Of a DNA stretch of 64,000 nt, positions 32,800 through 41,984 are shown piece by piece (the stretch's first letter is position 1; every line of letters begins with the position of its first letter). The DNA is taken from the NCBI GenBank assembly GCA_024509875.1, contig JAMPIV010017762.1:1-64000 (forward strand). The letters are read 5' to 3'. The notes below the pieces were generated by a model. The model saw only the letters and a list, made by a program, of their open reading frames with translations, ran no database searches and had not been told where the DNA came from. The stretch is from Oreohelix idahoensis. Its lineage: Eukaryota > Mollusca > Gastropoda > Stylommatophora > Oreohelicidae. The position numbers and the translations under genes are program-made.

Positions 32800-33944
32800 T
32801 GTTGCTGTCATTTTCGACGGAGTCATCTGTCAAGTTATTTGCTTATGTTTGTATCATAAGTATAATTGTGTCTTTACCTGCGATGTCAGGTTGATTAGGG
32901 GTTGTCTTCCCTTGTTTATTCATTCATTGTGTTTGACCTTTAGGGTCAGAGGTTGACAGTTCGGCGTAGGCCTATGGGAAGGTTTTTTAAGCGGGAGTGA
33001 GATATACTTCCGGGAAGCCGGGAGGTCCTGTTTTTCTGAAGGGACCAAGAGTCCATTGTTTTTCGGGGAGAATCTTCGAAGTAACTGCTATGGCAGTTTT
33101 CCCCAGTGAATCTCTGTGCGTCGGGATGACGACAGAATTCCTTGTGTAGTTCTGAGGATTCATTTACCAGGTAATACCGACCTTTATGCATTATTACGCT
33201 TTTCGGTGGCAGAACATGTAAAGGATTACCTAGGGTGAACAGCAGCTCACTGATCCGCCATTTCAGAACTTATATATTTGTGCTCGAGGTAGCCATCCAA
33301 GACTGTTAGTCTTATATTGTCCAGAAATCCAGTGACGAAGATATATTGTGGGAGCCGCAGATTGGCGGAACTTCTATCTACAATAAGTATTACTGCAGGG
33401 TTGATGATAACCTATTTAACAGAAGTACACGGCCGACGTTAGGACGAGGCCTGTGCTTCCGGCTATTATACTACAGCCTGATATGTGCAATTGGCAGGGA
33501 GTGCCAAGTTGCACCTGTGTGTCAAGGTAACTAAGGCATCTGACGCGTTTAGTCAGAGACGCCAAGGGCGACGCTACGAACTGTCATTATTGAAGAACTT
33601 TGCTATTGACCATGCACGTCTATTCTGATGTTTACCTTTTTGAATGCCAAATGTATACCTATCGATGTCAGGTCAGCATGACCTTGTTACACTGACTGTT
33701 CCTGTTGATATTATGTGTGTTCCCGTCAATAAATGTCTTGAAACATGCCTGCAGTGTCAAAGCATCCTTGATTACTGCATGTGAGAGTATGGGTTGCAGG
33801 ATCTACATCTATACGAGCCTAAACACATTCGCGTCTTCATTCGCACCCACACTCAACTCATCATACGCTCGCACTACACATCTAACAACATGTAAACTGT
33901 CTTGGGCCAGTGATCACATCAACAAGAAGAAAAAGACAGTTACA
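32800..33944 (+). repeat. Gypsy-1 3' LTR
   Basis: Same length as the 5' LTR. Mismatches noticed: A for G in ggcgtaggcc near 32967, C for T in actcaactcatc near 33856, and two near the end (cacatcaacaagaagaaaa). AATAAA lies at 33728-33733. Confidence 0.92.
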
Positions 33945-33949
33945 ACCAT

Positions 33950-35504
33950 GTACTTTTATTATAAATTGTTTGAAAAATGTACATCAATTTTTACATGAAT
34001 ATAAATATGTTTTCAACTTTGGATTCACCACGACCCCCCGCCCCCCCCCTATTTCACCTTGAAATTATTAATGGACACCGCCAAATTGACGTGAATGTAC
34101 AGAAATGCTCAACTTTAGTAGTTACGTTCCTCACCTTGTATTTACAGTTTATGAATGTATTTTATTGTATGTTATAAATTGAACATGTTTGGGAATTTCA
34201 AATTGAATATTCTCTAGGGAACATGATTACAAACTACCCCTTGTATCTTTCTCGAAATGCCGGTGTGCCTAGCCGCCTTTATGGCTCAAGGCTGTATGCG
34301 TAATGCAGCACACAATTGGCCACTATACTTTCAACCCGGGGGCTTTCAATATCTCGCCCAGACAAAATTTTCACGTGTTCTTTGTCCTGTCAGCCAAACT
34401 GTCCACTGAAGTTACTTCAGAATGCAATCACCATTAGTCACCTGGTACGACATGCCGAGGGTGAAGTAGACCATATTTCTTCCATGTATTTCCAGTCACC
34501 TCCCATGTACGACACTATATTTACAATAGACAAGATGTGATGTTTTATTTGAGACACTTTGATAAATGCACTTGATAGAATGAATAAATGTCATTATAAA
34601 ATGGGAAAAAAAAGAGAAAAATTATGGAAGAAGAGACTTGAAACCTGTTAAAAATTTTAATATGCATAGTGTGTTTTGTGTTTCGCCTAGGGAAACAAAG
34701 AAATGTTTCAAGAATCTAATTTGTTTGACACATGTACCAACAACGTCAATTCAATTCCCCCCCCCCCCTTTTTTTCTTTTCTTTCCCCCACCGTTTTAGT
34801 AATATACATGCAACACAGGGTCTTTTGTTGTCTGGTTTTTAAGATAACCCTTTAGGTATTCGTAAATTTCCTTGTGGAAGTATGTTTGGCTTTTTTGTAA
34901 GGTCCATTTTTCTTATCACGACAATGCATCCAATGAGTCGAAAATTTTTGTACATGTTGAAATGCTAATATGGTTTCCACACCGCACTGAATACGGGTAA
35001 ACATAACTCCCGTCCCTATCTTTGAGACAGTGCCTGCTAAGCCTTCGTGGCTACTCAGCAGAGCACGCCGAACTGTTGCACATCATCTGAAACCTGCCCA
35101 CATTCGGAGGTAAACACGTTTTGTGTAAACATAATGACCATCCCTTTAAACTGGGCCTTTTTCAGGCAACATAGTATCCGAGCACCTGCTAGTACCGGCT
35201 TAGCCCGGAACACAGCCATACCTTCTGCCTGTGTGTGTGTGTGTGCAGGCGACCCCTTATAAAATCCATTAAGCATGTGTACAAAAGTACCTGCGGGTAA
35301 AAGGAATTTCTTATAGTGCCACGTAATTTTTCATTTAAGTTATCTCTAATGTTTTAACTGCTGTAACATACACATGTCCTGTAAAATTAATTCAAAGTTC
35401 TTATATTGCAATGTAATTTCATTCTTACTTGTTGTAAAATGTACACTGATTTGTAAAATTGCAAAGAAATGAAAATAAAGTTCACTTTAAAAAAAAAAAA
35501 AAAA
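33950..35504 (+). other. 3' tail of the L1/Tx1-like element, unit 3, after Gypsy-1
   Basis: No gene seen. It contains C-tracts near 34036-34050 and 34758-34769, (TG)n near 35230-35245, AATAAA and poly(A). It includes the uninterrupted sequences matching the insertion points of LINE-1 (unit 2) and of the RLE-type-like fragment (unit 1). Confidence 0.7.
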
Positions 35505-36112
35505 CGAAACTTTTTTTGACGGCGTATTTGCCTTACATAAATGTTTATATAAATAAGAACGTATCTGTCACGAAATAAAATAATACCGTAGTGCAAGTCG
35601 GCTTTAGTGTGAATCGTTTTAGGAAGGTTTAACTATTCTTTGGTTTTAATTGTACTATTGCGTTGAGGTGTGCTTCTAAAGTGCATTCTGAAGAGAGTGG
35701 TACCAGTTTTAAGTGGAGCATAGGGAGCAGCGCTGGTGTAATGTTTACCACACTGCGCTAGCGATCAGGTGTTCAAGGAAATGAAAATGGTGAGGATGAC
35801 AAGGAAAGACCTTGAACTGATGGTACGCAACAGGAGGACATAGCATGTGTTCGTGGAAGGCCTATGCTCCTTGGAGAGCTAAAGGGTATTGATTGATTGT
35901 TTGAATTATTTGTTACAGTGACAGAGTTTGATCATAGGATGAGCAGAATAAACAACACTGAAGCACAAACTTGAAGATTTCTGTTTTATTTTTGTTGTGA
36001 CATTGAAATGAGCAAAGTGTTTACAATTATTAAATATAGGCAGATTCATCTCAAGTTTTGAACCACGCTCAGTATCTTTCTTTATTTATATCTTTTATTT
36101 ATAGAGTTCTGT

Positions 36113-36359
36113 CTGATTGGCAGAGTTGGTTAGAGCGCTAGTGGTAAGAGGTGCCGGGTTTGATTCATGGTATCGACATGCTTCAGTGTACCCAACTGTA
36201 AATGGGTACCTGGCTTTGCACTTGAGTTAGGGAAGGAAAAGGCAGTGAGGAGGAAGGAAATTGGGGACCCCACCTCTTGAAGCTGGACCTAGTATAGTGA
36301 AGTCTCTAACACTTCATTCCCCTACAGCAGTATCTGCTATGAGACTACCTTGACCTTTT
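36113..36359 (+). repeat. tRNA-derived SINE in unit 4
   Basis: Same copy as in the other units (box B GGGTTTGATTCA), with small changes such as gtggtaagagg for gtggtcagagg. Confidence 0.65.
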
Positions 36360-36590
36360 ATTTTTGGTTTGGTTTTAAGGACTATCTTTATTGTACACTG
36401 ACTACTGCATCAGTGTCCGATCTCCTTCCTTAGATTACACAAGGAGGATCTCAGCACAGTGCACCAACTCCGTAGCACCGACGAGAATCCCATGTATGTA
36501 TAAAGAAATCACACATTCTATAAATATTTTTGTGGTGGGTAAATTTCTAATTTTTAATTTTTGCCATGGATACGGCCTTATGGCCTACTC

Positions 36591-36725
36591 TTTTCAATGT
36601 CCAACTGTCGTGTGATTTTCAATGTCCATCTGTCGTGTGATTTTCAATGTTCATCTGTCGTGTGATTTTCAATGTCCATCTGTCGTGTGATTTTCAATGT
36701 CCATCTGTCATGTGATTTTCAATGT
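36591..36725 (+). repeat. 25-bp minisatellite, unit 4 (5 copies)
   Basis: Five copies, one with ttcatctg and one with tgtcatgtga variants. Confidence 0.87.
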
Positions 36726-36897
36726 GGTCAACTTGCACACGGGACCTCCTATGTTTTTGCCCTTATCAGAGAAGGTAGGCACCCGATCTCACTATCAAGG
36801 ACATCAGGGGGGAGTATGACGTCATTTGGACCACTGGTTCTGAAAAAAACAAAATGTCTATAAATTATATTCCCTCTACTGGGAATCATGCCCAGTA

Positions 36898-37393
36898 CAA
36901 GGCCGGCTCAACCGACGGTGCAACTCGTGCATTTGCACGGGGCGGCAAAATTTTTTTTTTACTTATTTTTACAATCCCGCCAAATATGATGCCTTTGTAC
37001 ATCCCTGGGAGAATGTTTTCTTGTGGCCAGAGATCACGAGATATACACTGTCTTGGGAATCCCAGTCAGATCAGTAAGCAGTTTCCAACAATTCTTAGTA
37101 TGATGTAGCTTATTCAATTCAACCAATGACAATCTCGCGTGACCCAGATTAGCCAATCATAGGCTACTTAAGTACTGATTTTTTTATCGACCGTTCTATG
37201 TTGGCGGCTCGAATGTTTCACTTGTTTTCGAGTGTGTATTCAAGGAGATTGATTTCGTTCAGTGTTAGTGTGCTATGTGTTACAGAGATAAATAAGTTTT
37301 TTAAACGTTTTATGGAAATTAGTACAGTGCTTCATCGTCCTTTCATTACTAAATAATACATTTTATTGTAGGGTTTATTTAAAACAGTTTTAA
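36898..37393 (+). mobile_element. hAT-1 transposon 5' end, unit 4 (truncated before the ORF)
   Basis: Only the 5' untranslated part is present; homology ends about 30 bases before the position of the transposase ATG in the other copies. Confidence 0.72.
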
Positions 37394-38271
37394 CTCTTTT
37401 AGTCCCAAGCAAAAATGGCCACCCTAGTGCGTTTTTATTGTTGTCGTTTGGAAATAATTTTAAAAAATGTTCATATGCATAAATATCCAAAAGTCTAAAA
37501 TGGATGGCTATACTTTAAGAAAAAAGCGTTTTTAAGTTGTCAAAATTAGAAAACAGCCATAGAAAGGAACAAGAGATACGAAAGCCAGTATACTGGCTGT
37601 TAGGAGTTAAAGAGTACCTGCTATCAGAAAATGTGGGTAACTTTTTGCCTATCGTTCAATGTAGGAATACTTCTTTTTAAATCTCCGTTATTCCTGATGC
37701 GATTTTATTACATCAAAGCTTAAATTATACTTGGAATTAGGCTTTATATATCTATGTAATAATCTTTTAGTTCCCAAATTGCATTTTATAGTATGCATAG
37801 TTTAAACTGCTAAATTTAGGACAACCTGAAGCTTCGAGTGCATTCAACCTAAGATTTCTCCCGTCTTATATATTAGTATTAGTAAAAGTATTATTACTTA
37901 CGGGTAGAGTAATATCCCTAATATTGTGTTGGTACCCTCTTTCAAGTGGTACTTCTTCTAAAATGCTGTAGTAAAATTCCGAAGTTAATCAGGTTACACA
38001 GATAGGGCCTTGCCATCTTTATTTTCCCAGCGAAAGTAAACACAGGACCAAGAAAGCGTTTTCATTGGTCAGTGTATTTTATCTTTCTACAAGGTATGGT
38101 GCGCGGTATGGTCAGAATGATTTTGAATTCGTGATGTGAGACAGTCGTCATTTCACGACACAGAGCGTATTTAATGTACACAAGATAATTGTGTTAATTT
38201 AGGATAATTGCTTGAGTTTTTTCCCCTTCAGCTTTGCAATTGTAGTTTTCTTTTTCTCCTTCAAATTTGTT
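37394..38271 (+). other. Unassigned sequence right of the array
   Basis: AT-rich, no gene recognised. A 213-bp segment (37394-37606) is bounded by TTAA on both sides with weakly matching ends (ctctttt... and ...taggag). It could be a short piggyBac-type MITE, but the terminal similarity is only a few bases. Nothing else stands out. Confidence 0.4.
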
Positions 38272-38285
38272 ACACACTTATGTAA

Positions 38286-38837
38286 AAAGGTACCGTAGTG
38301 CCCTAGATTAATGGAGAGTTACGCCAACTAAGGTTTGGCCGCCATTTTCGGCTGAACCCGTATCCCAGGAAAACGGACCCAATCGCGACTTTCAGACCCT
38401 ATTTGCATTTCCGTTTAGGTTAACTACTAATTTAAAATAAAATTAGCTGCAAATACAGTAGCACATATTTGTATCTATTCCATTTTACTGCGATACGGGT
38501 TCAGCCGAAAATGGCGGCCAAACCTTAGTTAGCGTAACTCTCCATTCATCTAGGGCACTATAAAATATTAAAGGATTCCGTTACACGCCCTATTGAGGCA
38601 TATTGGGAATATGGCGTCAGGCCCATATTTTCTTGACCGTCGGCACACTAGGGGTGATGTGGTCTGCATCACGGCGGCCGCCTTAACCTTCCCAGAGTTG
38701 CTCTGGTACCCATTTGGGGTCGGGTCGACCCAGGAGCCGTTTGTGGCCTAAAATAAATCCCATCTCATCTGGGGATCGAACCATAAACCACTGAGCTAGG
38801 AAGCCAGTGCACTAACCACTATGCTACCGCGGCTCCC
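38286..38837 (-). mobile_element. tRNA-derived SINE with 14-bp target duplication, interrupted by a MITE
   Basis: On the minus strand the element begins GGGAGCCGCGGTAGCATAG. Box A TAGCATAGTGG lies at 38816-38826 and box B GGTTCGATCCC at 38772-38782, as in a tRNA gene. A 14-bp direct repeat (acacacttatgtaa) lies at 38272-38285 and 38838-38851. Without the nested MITE the SINE is about 289 bases. It would be transcribed by pol III and mobilised by a partner LINE, which I cannot identify. Confidence 0.85.
38296..38560. mobile_element. 265-bp MITE with 69-bp inverted repeats, nested in the SINE
   Basis: 38296-38364 and 38492-38560 are inverted copies with about two mismatches, both ending tagtgccctagat.../...gggcacta. 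If the outer TA at each end is a duplicated TA target, the element is 38298-38558, as expected of a Tc1/mariner-type MITE. It has no coding capacity. The long arms would fold into a hairpin. Confidence 0.82.
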
Positions 38838-38851
38838 ACACACTTATGTAA

Positions 38852-39158
38852 TTGTATGTAAATGTGTTTTCTTTTTTGCACGATTTTCTATTAATTATTA
38901 TTATGCCATTCACGTCACTATGGTTTCACGTTCATGTTCCTTTTTTATGTCTCATTGATATTTGTGATTTTATGTTTTGTTTTGTTGTTGTTCGTTTTAT
39001 TTAATTTTCTTCTTTATGGTTTTTGAATATTTTTGCTCATTTTCAGGGACATAACCTCTAATTTCGTTTTATGCCTTTTCTGATCTCAGTTTGTTCCCTT
39101 TATGTCATATATTTTCTTGAGATATGAATTGTTTCTCTCATTTTGTTTCATTGTTTAT
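38852..39158 (+). other. AT-rich stretch between the SINE and hAT-2
   Basis: T-rich, no gene, repeat or RNA recognised. Confidence 0.4.
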
Positions 39159-39330
39159 TAAGTTGACCATATTTTCAAAACCCTAATCCGGGACAAAATA
39201 GTAGATTTGACCTATTTCAATGCAAAATATCGGGACAAAAGGGTAAAGAAAAGGTCAAAAGTCGGGACACGTCCAGGAAAAATCAAGTTGATGTCAATTT
39301 AAAATAATATACATTTTATATATACATTTG

Positions 39331-39626
39331 GGACCCAAAGACGCAGCAATAGAGAACGCAGTCAGCTTGACTGCTTGCGTCAGGACCAGCTAACCAGAGC
39401 TGGTCAAGACCGTGCTCCACCTCCACGTGGTGGTCCTGGAAACAGTCTGCAGCAGTGCAGTCTGGCTGAGCGAGCACGGATCGAAGAGGGAAGGCAAACC
39501 CGGTCCCCAAAAATGCCGTGCAGAAGTCGGATGTGTCGACCGAAAGGTGCAGATATCACAGCTTAGGCGTAAACAGACACAACGCAACCACCGTCCCTTT
39601 CAGGACGAACGAGGAAGAAGAAGAAG
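39331..39626 (+). mobile_element. 296-bp GAA-tailed retroelement fragment in hAT-2
   Basis: A perfect 13-bp duplication (atatatacatttg at 39318-39330 and 39627-39639) flanks a segment ending in gaggaagaagaagaag. Tail and duplication fit a 5'-truncated non-LTR element or a SINE using the same machinery. The body contains small inverted segments (ctccacctccacgtggtgg). I do not recognise the parent. It lies between the hAT-2 left end and the transposase stop. Confidence 0.8.
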
Positions 39627-39721
39627 ATATATACATTTGAATAACATTGAATATTATACATTTTACTGTATAAGTTTAACTACTTAAACTAATAAGAGAG
39701 AAAAACATCAATAATCCTTAC

Positions 39722-40871
39722 TTAAGGTGAAGCTGAGTTACTGTACTTTTCAGATGAGTGGATTTTTATCAATAGGTCCTTCTTTGCAAGCAGCATCTTA
39801 AAAAACTCGACACATGTTTCCTCGCAGTTCACTTTGGTTGTCAACATAGCTTTTAAAGTTTCAACACCTAGCTGTGTTTTATCACTTGCCCATAAGCTGT
39901 TCATCAAAGAAAACACTCTTTCTGTGGCAGCATTTGTTCCAGGTAGACAGAAAAAAAAGTCTGCCAACTTCAAAATATTTGAAAATGTCACATTATTGTT
40001 TTTGAAGTGGGAAACCATTTCAATCCAACGTTGTGGTGGCAATGTTTTTTTTTTTTTTGGCACTCCATTCACTAATTTTCTGAGAAGTAACAAACTGCTT
40101 CATATAGACATATTCGTCATAAATTTCAGTTTCTGTAAAGTGGGCTGAAGGTAATGTTTGAATCTCTAGTGATGATGATATCTCAATATCTGCCCAAATT
40201 GGTACTCAGTTCAGCGTTACCCAGCTGTAGGATTCTAGGTCTTGAAAATTTTTTGCAGCTTATTTATTCAAATGATTGAAAGCTGTTGCACAGAACGAAG
40301 AAACGCTAGCATGAAACTTGTTCACATCCTCCTTTGGAAGTCCTTCCATTTCCAGCTTTTCAAGGATTAGCTTAACTCTTGATGGCAAGAAACAGTCCTC
40401 CAGTTTGGACTTCAAAATAGTTTTCAACCTCTTGATGCTGTCAATGACTTCAAACACAGTGACCGTCTGTCCCTCTATTTTTTGCACTGCTTCGTGGAAT
40501 GGAGAGGCCTGACTGTGAACAAAAACAAGCCATGCCTCAGATAGAGGATTTTCAAAGAATATCTGTATAAAAACGGGGCATCTGTCTTGAGATTGAAAAT
40601 ATGATTTTAGAGGCAGGAACATCTGAAGAACCCTTTCAACAGCAAGCAGCAGAGCAAGCCACCTAGTCTGAGCATAACCTAAGATCATCTGGAAGTCTGT
40701 TTCCACAAACTGGCAAAACTCCTTGAGTCTTTCAACTCGTACTGTGTATGATTTGAAGAGTAGATAAATTTTAGCAATAATCAGCTCGACATAAACAGGC
40801 AGTACATCTGCAGCTGTTCGAACAGTGTTGTGGAAAATATGACCTGCACACCCAACTCCTATAAGACCATG
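39722..40871 (-). pseudogene. hAT-2 transposase, middle and C-terminal part
   Basis: From the Gypsy-2 border at 40871 the frame is open to 40260: it contains IYLLFKSYTVRVERLKEF, QTRWLALL, FFENPLSEAWL and SQASPFHEAV, typical of the hAT catalytic/insertion region. Between 40260 and 40093 there are in-frame stops and a frame change near a T-run (40046-40059). The last part (40093-39722) carries LPGTNAATERVFSLMNSLW, the hAT C-terminal dimerisation block, and ends in DLLIKIHSSEKYS. In life such a protein cuts and reinserts hAT DNA; this copy cannot be translated whole. Confidence 0.85.
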
Positions 40872-41984
40872 TGTAACCGGGGCAGGTGTTCCTTAGGACT
40901 GGAACGGCACCATATTACCTTCATGTGGCAGTGCCGGTATATGCAGTATTTTCAGTTTACTTTACAGAGAGCAGATGTTTAACTGGCCTAATCACCAGAG
41001 ATTTAGATTTCTCTCTTAAATTTGTGTTACCAGGTTCGATTTTCTTCTCTTAGGTGTTGATGTAGCGAATTTAATTGAAATGGATAGATTTCTTATCTAG
41101 ATCTCAAAACTGTAGTAATTCACCTTTTCAACAGCGTTCGATTTCATGCAAAACTTTTAATATCTTTCAGCATGAAACTTAAAATTTCAACAAAGTCTGG
41201 AATTCAGAACATTTTTACAATAATAAGCATATTAAAGTTCTATCATCTCATCAGATGCTTTCATCGATGCAAAAATCCCTTTTTGCATCTTTGTCTCGTA
41301 GGCCTACTCAATTGTCAAATATGGCGAACCTTCTCATTCCACCGTGTTCCTTCCTTTAAGTTACAGTCTTATTTTAGGTTCGACGACATTTACCCATCTC
41401 CTCAGATTTGTCCTTGATTTCTTTATCGTCATAAGCATTCCTTGAGTTAAATGCTTTCCAACACAAGAATATTTTCTACTCTACATGGTTTGAGGTGTAA
41501 GACATTTTTTTTGCAAATTGACTCAAATCCTCGAACCTAGTTCTGCTGCGACTAGGGTTGGGAGCTCTATTCAAAATACATATTTAACGATTGTCACTAC
41601 TTACGCCAGTAAGAAAATTATATATATAACCACTCAATGTCCTGAAATACACATTTTATAAGAAATGTTGAAGTTTGATTTTCTCAAACTAAGAAATATG
41701 TAGAGCTGGACCAGATACGACCTCTTGAGTTGCGCTCTTTCATTCTACTGCCAAATGGCGTCGTTGTTCCACTTTCCCCGGGGTAAATCTGAGCTATCCG
41801 ATTGGTCAGGGGAAATCACCCAATTATTAGAAATGGCGTGTAGAAGCGACTCTACCCTAAATATGTGACACTATTTATTATTTTCTGTTTCTCATAAAAT
41901 ATAAAATTATGGGGTGGTCTGTACTTCCTCTGTCTTGTAAGAATATAGTCTGTTTCCAAAGGAACAACTATGTACACGGCCACA
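40872..41984 (-). repeat. Gypsy-2 3' LTR
   Basis: 1113 bases. It differs from the other LTR by A/G in ctgtacttcc, A/G in aggaacaac and one T fewer in the run near 41505-41512. No strong polypurine tract adjoins it: the neighbouring element-strand sequence is ggagccccgggatctata. Confidence 0.9.

Larger units (their letters stand above)
24883..33944 (+). mobile_element. Gypsy-1: Gmr1-like Ty3/gypsy LTR retrotransposon, probably intact
   Basis: A 9062-base element bounded by two 1145-base LTRs that begin TGTTGCTG and end GTTACA, with a 5-bp target duplication accat (24878-24882, 33945-33949). Units 1 and 2 show the empty site (tataccatgtac). I count four mismatches between the LTRs by eye. Internal layout: leader 26028-27436, ORF1 (Gag, protease, integrase), ORF2 (reverse transcriptase, RNase H), 3' region with a purine tract. 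Integrase ahead of reverse transcriptase is the copia-like order known within Ty3/gypsy for the Gmr1 group. No envelope gene is present. All catalytic residues I can check are kept. Confidence 0.93.
22224..35504 (+). mobile_element. 5'-truncated L1/Tx1-like non-LTR retrotransposon, unit 3, split by Gypsy-1
   Basis: Coding part to 24562, 3' tail 24563-24882, Gypsy-1, then the tail resumes at 33950 and runs to AATAAA at 35474-35479 and poly(A) at 35489-35504. Confidence 0.8.
20302..35722 (+). repeat. Tandem composite unit 3 (about 6.35 kb plus Gypsy-1)
   Basis: Same order as the other units. After removal of Gypsy-1 and one target duplication (9067 bases) the length is about 6354. Spacer 20302-20691 and 20939-21170 hold nothing recognisable. 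Position 35280-35289 is the empty site for LINE-1. Confidence 0.93.
35723..37393 (+). repeat. Tandem composite unit 4, partial (right edge of the array)
   Basis: Begins gggagcagcgctggtg and follows the unit order to the hAT-1 part, then loses homology after aaaacagttttaa at 37393. The first 1.2 kb is close to unit 2. The hAT-1 part (36898-37393) is clearly more diverged: it lacks the gctttggggggcggc segment and shares ccaaatatg and atccctggg with the copy at 60871. Confidence 0.9.

Noticed and set aside
37394..37606. piggyBac-type MITE bounded by TTAA
   Set aside because: The TTAA pair is easily met by chance in AT-rich DNA and the inverted ends agree at only a few positions.
38760..38837. 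tRNA gene on the minus strand
   Set aside because: Good A and B boxes, but the sequence is bounded by a 14-bp target duplication and continues into a SINE body.
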